In this document: in pieces, positions 60,047 through 64,000 of the stretch
Numbering within the stretch: position 1 is the stretch's first letter
How the letters are laid out: every line of letters begins with the position of its first letter
DNA from: JBJGXI01 sp045635475
Lineage (GTDB): Bacteria; Bacillota; Bacilli; Bacillales; Amphibacillaceae
Direction of reading: 5' to 3'
NCBI RefSeq assembly: GCF_045635475.1
Contig: NZ_JBJGXI010000010.1
Location: 51,724 to 115,723, forward strand
Length of the DNA: 64,000 nucleotides
The notes under the pieces: generated by a model
Seen by the model: the letters and a program-made list of their open reading frames with translations, nothing else
Databases searched by the model: none
What the model was told of the DNA's origin: nothing
Translations under genes and position numbers: made by a program

Positions 60047-61375
60047 ATGGAAACAAAACTACTAAGAATAGCAGAATTAGCAAAATCTCAACCAAAATTG
60101 AAATTCACATCGTTGGCTCACTTGTTAAATGAGGAATCACTAAAGCAATGTCATCATGAACTTCCTGGAAATAAAGCTACAGGTGTATTAGGTGTTACTA
60201 AAGAGTCATATAGTGAAAATCTAGATGAAAACATTAAGAATCTAGTACAAAGGATGAAAACTTTAAGCTATCGACCTGAACCGGTTCGACGAACCTATAT
60301 CGATAAACCAGGTTCAAAGAAGAAACGTCCATTGGGAATCCCGGAACACGAAGATAAGATTGTTCAAAAGGGATTAGCTAAGATTCTTAATACAATCTAT
60401 GAGAATGATTTTCTAGACTGTTCGTTTGGCTTTAGACCTAAAAGAAATTGTCATGATGCTTTAAAGATTCTTAATGTTTACATTGAACAAAGATACACAA
60501 ATTACATCGTAGATGTAGATATTAAAGGTTTCTTTGACAATGTAGATCATAACTGGATGATGAAATTCTTAGAGCATCGAATTAAAGATCCTAGTATTTT
60601 GAGAATTATAGCTAGATTCTTAAAAGCTGGCTACATGGAGGAAGCAAAGCGTTATAAAGGAGAATTCGGCACTCCCCAGGGTGGTGTAGCTTCTCCGATT
60701 CTTGCGAATGTCTATCTTCATTATGTTTTGGATTTATGGTTTGAGCATAAAGTGCGAAAAGAATGTAAAGGGCAAGCGTACATCGTACGCTATGCAGATG
60801 ACTTTGTATGTTGTTTTCAAAACCAACAAGATGCGTATAAGTTCTACGGTGACCTTAAACAAAGGTTAAGGAAATTTAATCTTGAGATAGCGGAAAACAA
60901 GACTAGTATCATTCCATTTGGTAAATATGCAGAAGAAAATTGTAAAAGAAAGGGAATGAAGAAACCACCTACTTTTAATTTTCTGGGTTTTACTCATTAT
61001 TGTAGTAAGAGCCAAAATGGGAAATTCCGTGTAAAAAGAAAAACCGATAGAAAGAAAATGAGAGCGAAGCTACGCAAAACAAAATTGTGGTTAAAAGAAA
61101 ACAGAACTAAAGGTGCCGACTTTATTATGGATAGAATTCGAAGATCACTTATAGGCTACTACAACTATTATTGTATTACTGATAATTCACCAACGGTGGA
61201 TTTATTTCGTGATTGCATTAGAAGGCTACTCTATAAGTGGTTAAACCGAAGAAGCCAAAAGAAGTCCTTTAATTGGACGAAATTCGTACTTTTTCTAAAG
61301 AAATTTCCACTTCCAAGACCAAGTGTGAAAGTAAGTATCTATGAGTTGAGAGACCATATTACGTATATTCTGTGA
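60047..61375 (+). CDS. Group II intron reverse transcriptase/maturase
   Basis: A 442-residue RT. Motifs: KKKRPLGIPEHEDKIVQKGL, FGFRPKRNCHDAL, VDVDIKGFFDNVDH (first catalytic Asp), GTPQGGVASPILANVYLHYVLD, and the YADDF catalytic site near 248. Maturase domain X follows (about 350-430; RRSLIGYYNYYC). There is no HNH endonuclease domain, so mobility would depend on strand invasion at replication forks or another endonuclease. It splices and retrotransposes the host intron. ATG 60047 follows GGTAGGGA. Confidence 0.95.
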   Translation: METKLLRIAELAKSQPKLKFTSLAHLLNEESLKQCHHELPGNKATGVLGVTKESYSENLDENIKNLVQRMKTLSYRPEPVRRTYIDKPGSKKKRPLGIPEHEDKIVQKGLAKILNTIYENDFLDCSFGFRPKRNCHDALKILNVYIEQRYTNYIVDVDIKGFFDNVDHNWMMKFLEHRIKDPSILRIIARFLKAGYMEEAKRYKGEFGTPQGGVASPILANVYLHYVLDLWFEHKVRKECKGQAYIVRYADDFVCCFQNQQDAYKFYGDLKQRLRKFNLEIAENKTSIIPFGKYAEENCKRKGMKKPPTFNFLGFTHYCSKSQNGKFRVKRKTDRKKMRAKLRKTKLWLKENRTKGADFIMDRIRRSLIGYYNYYCITDNSPTVDLFRDCIRRLLYKWLNRRSQKKSFNWTKFVLFLKKFPLPRPSVKVSIYELRDHITYIL

Positions 61376-61388
61376 AGGGTAATAGGTA

Positions 61389-61422
61389 GAGCCGTGTGCA
61401 GGAAAACTGCACGCACGGTTCT
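61389..61422 (+). ncRNA. Group II intron domain V
   Basis: A 34-nt hairpin with GAGCCGTGTGCAGG, GAAAA loop and CTGCACGCACGGTTC. The AGC (catalytic triad) and two-base bulge pattern are typical. Confidence 0.9.
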
Positions 61423-61492
61423 GAGAGGGGGGGCGGAACACAATCTGCCTAGGGCAGAGAGGTTCCCTCCTACTCGACCTTCCCGAAGTTTG

Positions 61493-61705
61493 TCATAATG
61501 TGTCGAATGGGCCTGGGATATTGGTGTTAGGTACTGGTTTGTTGTCTGTGTAGTACATTTGTTGTGGATTGGGGTCAGTGATATTAACTCCATCGAGTGA
61601 CACGATGAGGGATTTGTCTGCCCAGATGGATACGTTATTCTTCTTGTTATTCACAATTAAGGTATACTCGTGAAAGGCGGAACTATATTTAATGATTTTA
61701 CGTGG
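61493..61705 (-). pseudogene. C-terminal remnant of an unidentified gene
   Basis: On the minus strand a 70-codon open stretch begins after a TGA near 61705 and ends at TGA 61493. It encodes KNNVSIWADKSLIVSLDG and later NPQQMYYTDNKPVPN. There is no start codon at its beginning, so it looks truncated. It may have been a replication- or phage-linked gene that followed the DnaD-like gene; no family was recognised. The intron's 3' end lies about 15 bp from its stop. Confidence 0.4.
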
Positions 61706-61725
61706 TCACTGTGACTTATAACAAA

Positions 61726-62562
61726 TCATTGCACCATACGTGACTGATATTTCAACATCACCTCGCTAATATCCGGCAACGTTGCTGATATTGCTGGGGT
61801 ACTACTGGTTACGGATTGAGCCCGTTTTTCAAACCAGCTTGGAACAACGTCTTTTTTACCAGTCCAAGCTGCCTTTTTCTGTTTCTTTTGCGATTTGTGT
61901 TGCGTACGAAAAGCAATTCGCTCCTGTCTAGCTGCCTCCACAGTCGTAATTCCTTGTTTCAGCCACATTTCCAAGATGTACTTCACATATCCCCAGTGTT
62001 CCTTTCCTTGATCCAATGCCCTTTTCATCGCTTCAATGACCAGTTCATCACCAAGCTTCGCGATCCAATTCGATAACTCGTTTTGCATGTAAGCACGGAT
62101 TTCGCCATAATTGTCACGATAAAACGCGTGGGCGTCTGTTGTTGTTATCTTTTTTTCTTTTTCTATCTCTTTTTCTTTAATTAATGGGTCCGGTTTGTGG
62201 TCAAAGTTGCCGTCTACTTTGTGGTCCAGATTGTCGTCCGTATTGGATTCCGGATTGTCAACCCCGCTGTGGTCCATCATCGCATACAGGCTGATCATCT
62301 GATAAATTGGTGCTTGTCTGCCTCGTTGAGATTCAAAAGTGATGTATCCTTTTTCTACTAGCTCCGTTCGTGCACGCTTGAATGTGCTTTCTGTCAGATT
62401 CGCTTTATAGCAAAGCACGGATTGCGCGACGGTGAATGTTTCTTGCCAGCACGTTTTATTGTTCATATGCATGAGCGAGTGCCATAAATTGCTAGCAGGT
62501 AGCGAAAGTGGATTGATTTCAATTTGGTGGTAAAATGCGTTGATTTCTTTAATATAGTTCAT
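61726..62562 (-). CDS. DnaD-domain replication protein (phage/plasmid type)
   Basis: A 278-residue protein with an N-terminal winged-helix region (about 1-95; LTESTFKRARTELVEKGYI) and a charged linker. A DnaB_2/DnaD-type C-terminal domain (about 147-210; FYRDNYGEIRAYMQNEL, then WGYVKYILEMWL) follows. Such proteins load the replicative helicase in phages and plasmids. A basic, Lys/Gln-rich tail ends it. It may be a remnant of a prophage. The start is ATG 62562 on the minus strand. Confidence 0.78.
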   Translation of the reverse strand: MNYIKEINAFYHQIEINPLSLPASNLWHSLMHMNNKTCWQETFTVAQSVLCYKANLTESTFKRARTELVEKGYITFESQRGRQAPIYQMISLYAMMDHSGVDNPESNTDDNLDHKVDGNFDHKPDPLIKEKEIEKEKKITTTDAHAFYRDNYGEIRAYMQNELSNWIAKLGDELVIEAMKRALDQGKEHWGYVKYILEMWLKQGITTVEAARQERIAFRTQHKSQKKQKKAAWTGKKDVVPSWFEKRAQSVTSSTPAISATLPDISEVMLKYQSRMVQ

Positions 62563-62615
62563 TTGGGAACTTCCTTTCTAATATCGGGGATTTTTTCGTA
62601 GGATCACTAACCGTT

Positions 62616-63092
62616 CTAAACAGCTGAAGAGAAATGATAAATACACGTCGCAGTGCGGTGCATTTGTTTTTCCAGTAGATAATAGGATTCTTTCATATCA
62701 AGAAATTGATCAGATTGGAAAACAATCGAAGCTTGATAGTTGGAGTTGGACAGCGGGCGAATCACGCGGATGCGGCTAACGTGGGAGTAGAAGATCCAAG
62801 TGCAGTCAAACTGATTTGGCGACTGTGTCGGAAACGCATAAATGCCAGAAGAAACACTAATCGGAATCGGAACTTTCTTTTTCGAACCAAGCAAATGCAT
62901 AACCGCAGCTCGCCGTCCATCATAGCTAGCACCATACTGTAAGCACGCTTGTTTGATCAGCTGCAGAGGTGTTTTTCTGATGTACAGGGTTCTTTCTCTT
63001 TCGTAAATGATCGTGTCATAGTTGATGTCACGGGCTGGCAGTATGGCCATGGTGGATGGATTGATCATGTAGTTGGGGCGAATTTCGGGCAT
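62616..63092 (-). CDS. comK: ComK-like competence transcription factor
   Basis: A 158-residue protein of the ComK family. Visible features are NYMINPSTMAILP, IKQACLQYGASYDGRRAA, KKKVPIPIS, GIYAFPTQSP and CTWIFYSHV. In Bacillus, ComK activates DNA uptake genes by binding AT-rich boxes. It is shorter than B. subtilis ComK (192 residues). ATG 63092 is preferred; AAAGGAG lies 12 nt upstream on that strand. The frame extends to 63188 but with low-complexity His-rich residues. Confidence 0.82.
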   Translation of the reverse strand: MPEIRPNYMINPSTMAILPARDINYDTIIYERERTLYIRKTPLQLIKQACLQYGASYDGRRAAVMHLLGSKKKVPIPISVSSGIYAFPTQSPNQFDCTWIFYSHVSRIRVIRPLSNSNYQASIVFQSDQFLDMKESYYLLEKQMHRTATCIYHFSSAV

Positions 63093-63242
63093 GTGGTGGG
63101 ACAACTCCTTTGTTTGGGGATGGTGGTGAGAAGTATTCGGTGTGGTTAATAGAGAATAGGTATGAGAATCTCGTGGGGCAAATGACAAGGGGGAGCAGGC
63201 AGGTGTGTTATGGAGATCTATGCAGATTTGTCTGGCGTTTTC

Positions 63243-63500
63243 TTATCTATCTAGTTGCTCATCGAAATTATTGTGCCCATCATTGATCGATGCATGGAAA
63301 TCTTGTACGTCAATTTTTAATGCCAAGATCAATCTATTAATAGTAGCATGATACGTATCCGTTTCAGAACGCTCAATTCTAGAAAGGGTTTCATAACTAA
63401 TACCAGCTTGGAATGCAGCTTCTTCCATCGTCATGCCACACTGCTTCCGAGCTTTCCGGATGTATTTACCAACTCTACGCACAAACACGTGATTATCCAA
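63243..63500 (-). CDS. XRE family helix-turn-helix regulator
   Basis: An 85-residue small DNA-binding protein. The XRE helix-turn-helix covers about residues 10-62 (GKYIRKARKQCGMTMEEAAFQAGISYETLSRIE). A short acidic tail follows. The start is TTG 63500 behind GAGGGAGA. A palindrome 52 bp upstream (63552-63565) may be its operator. It stands beside the ComK-like gene. Confidence 0.85.
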   Translation of the reverse strand: MDNHVFVRRVGKYIRKARKQCGMTMEEAAFQAGISYETLSRIERSETDTYHATINRLILALKIDVQDFHASINDGHNNFDEQLDR

Positions 63501-63551
63501 AGCAATCTCCCTCTCACCAACAATTATCTAACTAGCGAGATAGATGCACCA

Positions 63552-63565
63552 TGTCACATCTGACA
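63552..63565. promoter_or_regulatory. Palindrome upstream of XRE gene
   Basis: TGTCA-CATC-TGACA is an inverted repeat 52 bp upstream of the XRE start. It may be an operator for this regulator; that is inference. The 63566-64000 stretch shows no gene. Confidence 0.35.
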
Positions 63566-64000
63566 CATTTAGGTAATTTCTATTAAAAGTATGGGTGGTA
63601 GGGTTGGTTTTTGCCACAGGCTATTGGTGGTGTGGTAATTGATTCATGGAATAGAGCTGCAATCTCTAACTTAGGCAGAAGAATACCTCTGAAGCTGTCG
63701 GTATTACCTATAGACATCAGGATCATTGGTTGTAAATACTAGCATCATAATGGGTTACTATACAGGGATTTTGTGGAAGTCAGAATTGAGTTACATAATA
63801 TAATAAAATCGGGAAATGACAGGGACAAGTGGTAATCATTTTAAAGGATCCACACTGTGACCCCTGATGGGCTTGCGATACTAGATATTTTATGTGTCAG
63901 TTTAAATAAAAGGGCACTGTTATTTATTTTCTGTAAATGTTCACTATAATCAACAAATGAGCGATACAAATAATGTCAGTATGTGGTAAACTTAATCTAC

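Larger units (their letters stand above)
59536..61478 (+). mobile_element. Group II intron with internal reverse transcriptase/maturase gene
   Basis: The 5' end is GTGCCTGTCAGAGCGACCGA (a GUGYG-like start), followed by a structured RNA of about 500 bases and the RT gene. Domain V is at 61389-61422 (GAGCCGTGTGCAGG with the GAAA-type loop and CTGCACGCACGGTTC). A domain VI hairpin then leads to an AC end near 61478. Exact ends are estimated. Confidence 0.88.

Noticed and set aside
63566..64000. Possible gene or tRNA at the right edge
   Set aside because: No frame with a start site and no cloverleaf pattern were found.

Overview
The window looks like chromosomal DNA of a low-GC, Gram-positive Bacillaceae bacterium, probably from the Oceanobacillus/Virgibacillus/Gracilibacillus group. 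The grounds are AT-rich codon use, strong AGGAGG-type ribosome binding sites with frequent TTG and GTG starts, a ComK-like regulator, a DUF3231 protein, a CpsD/CpsB-type tyrosine kinase and phosphatase pair, and several families of short Bacillaceae-type intergenic repeats. The genus cannot be fixed from sequence alone. No tRNA, rRNA or CRISPR array was seen.

Layout. (1) 1-8200: metabolic and hypothetical genes (end of a flavin monooxygenase, aldo/keto reductase, DUF6398 protein), a two-gene locus with an ADP-ribosyltransferase-like DUF3990 protein, a K+ channel, a zinc-finger/DUF2087 regulator and a REP-associated tyrosine transposase (RAYT, 7349-8173). (2) 9111-18959: a six-gene exopolysaccharide locus with two lipoprotein double-NodB deacetylases, a UDP-HexNAc dehydrogenase, a PilZ-fused processive GT2 synthase, a degenerate NodB protein and a GH18-like protein. 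(3) 19282-22945: DUF3231, a VOC protein, small membrane proteins and an unknown two-gene unit. (4) 23354-35401: a sulfated-sugar locus with a TauE/SafE exporter, formylglycine-generating enzyme, LysR and RpiR regulators, a cytoplasmic sulfatase, two GH1 6-phospho-glycosidases and a PTS EIIBCA permease. (5) 35616-37893: a membrane protein and a RES-like protein. (6) 38453-59132: a Wzx/Wzy-type capsule/EPS cluster with GDP-mannose and GDP-fucose pathway genes. (7) 59536-61478: a group II intron. (8) 61493-63500: a DnaD-like replication protein, ComK-like and XRE regulators.

The most pervasive signal is a family of palindromic elements (REPINs; arms of about 27 bp with GGAACGAGGGGTCAG-type sequence) at about 20 places between 211 and 38104. 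The short form is 57 bp, exactly 19 codons. One copy lies in frame inside the RAYT gene itself and another supplies the last residues and stop codon of the first gene. Many others touch or overlap stop codons. Two decayed RAYT 3' ends, each next to REP arms, mark old copies. The capsule cluster carries none.

Three loci suggest joint functions. The sulfatase region implies PTS import of a sulfated disaccharide, cytoplasmic desulfation by an FGE-activated sulfatase, cleavage by 6-phospho-glycosidases and export of sulfite or sulfate. The 9-19 kb region implies a c-di-GMP-responsive synthase-dependent polysaccharide with tailoring enzymes. The 38-59 kb region implies a second, Wzx/Wzy-assembled polysaccharide with tyrosine-kinase control.
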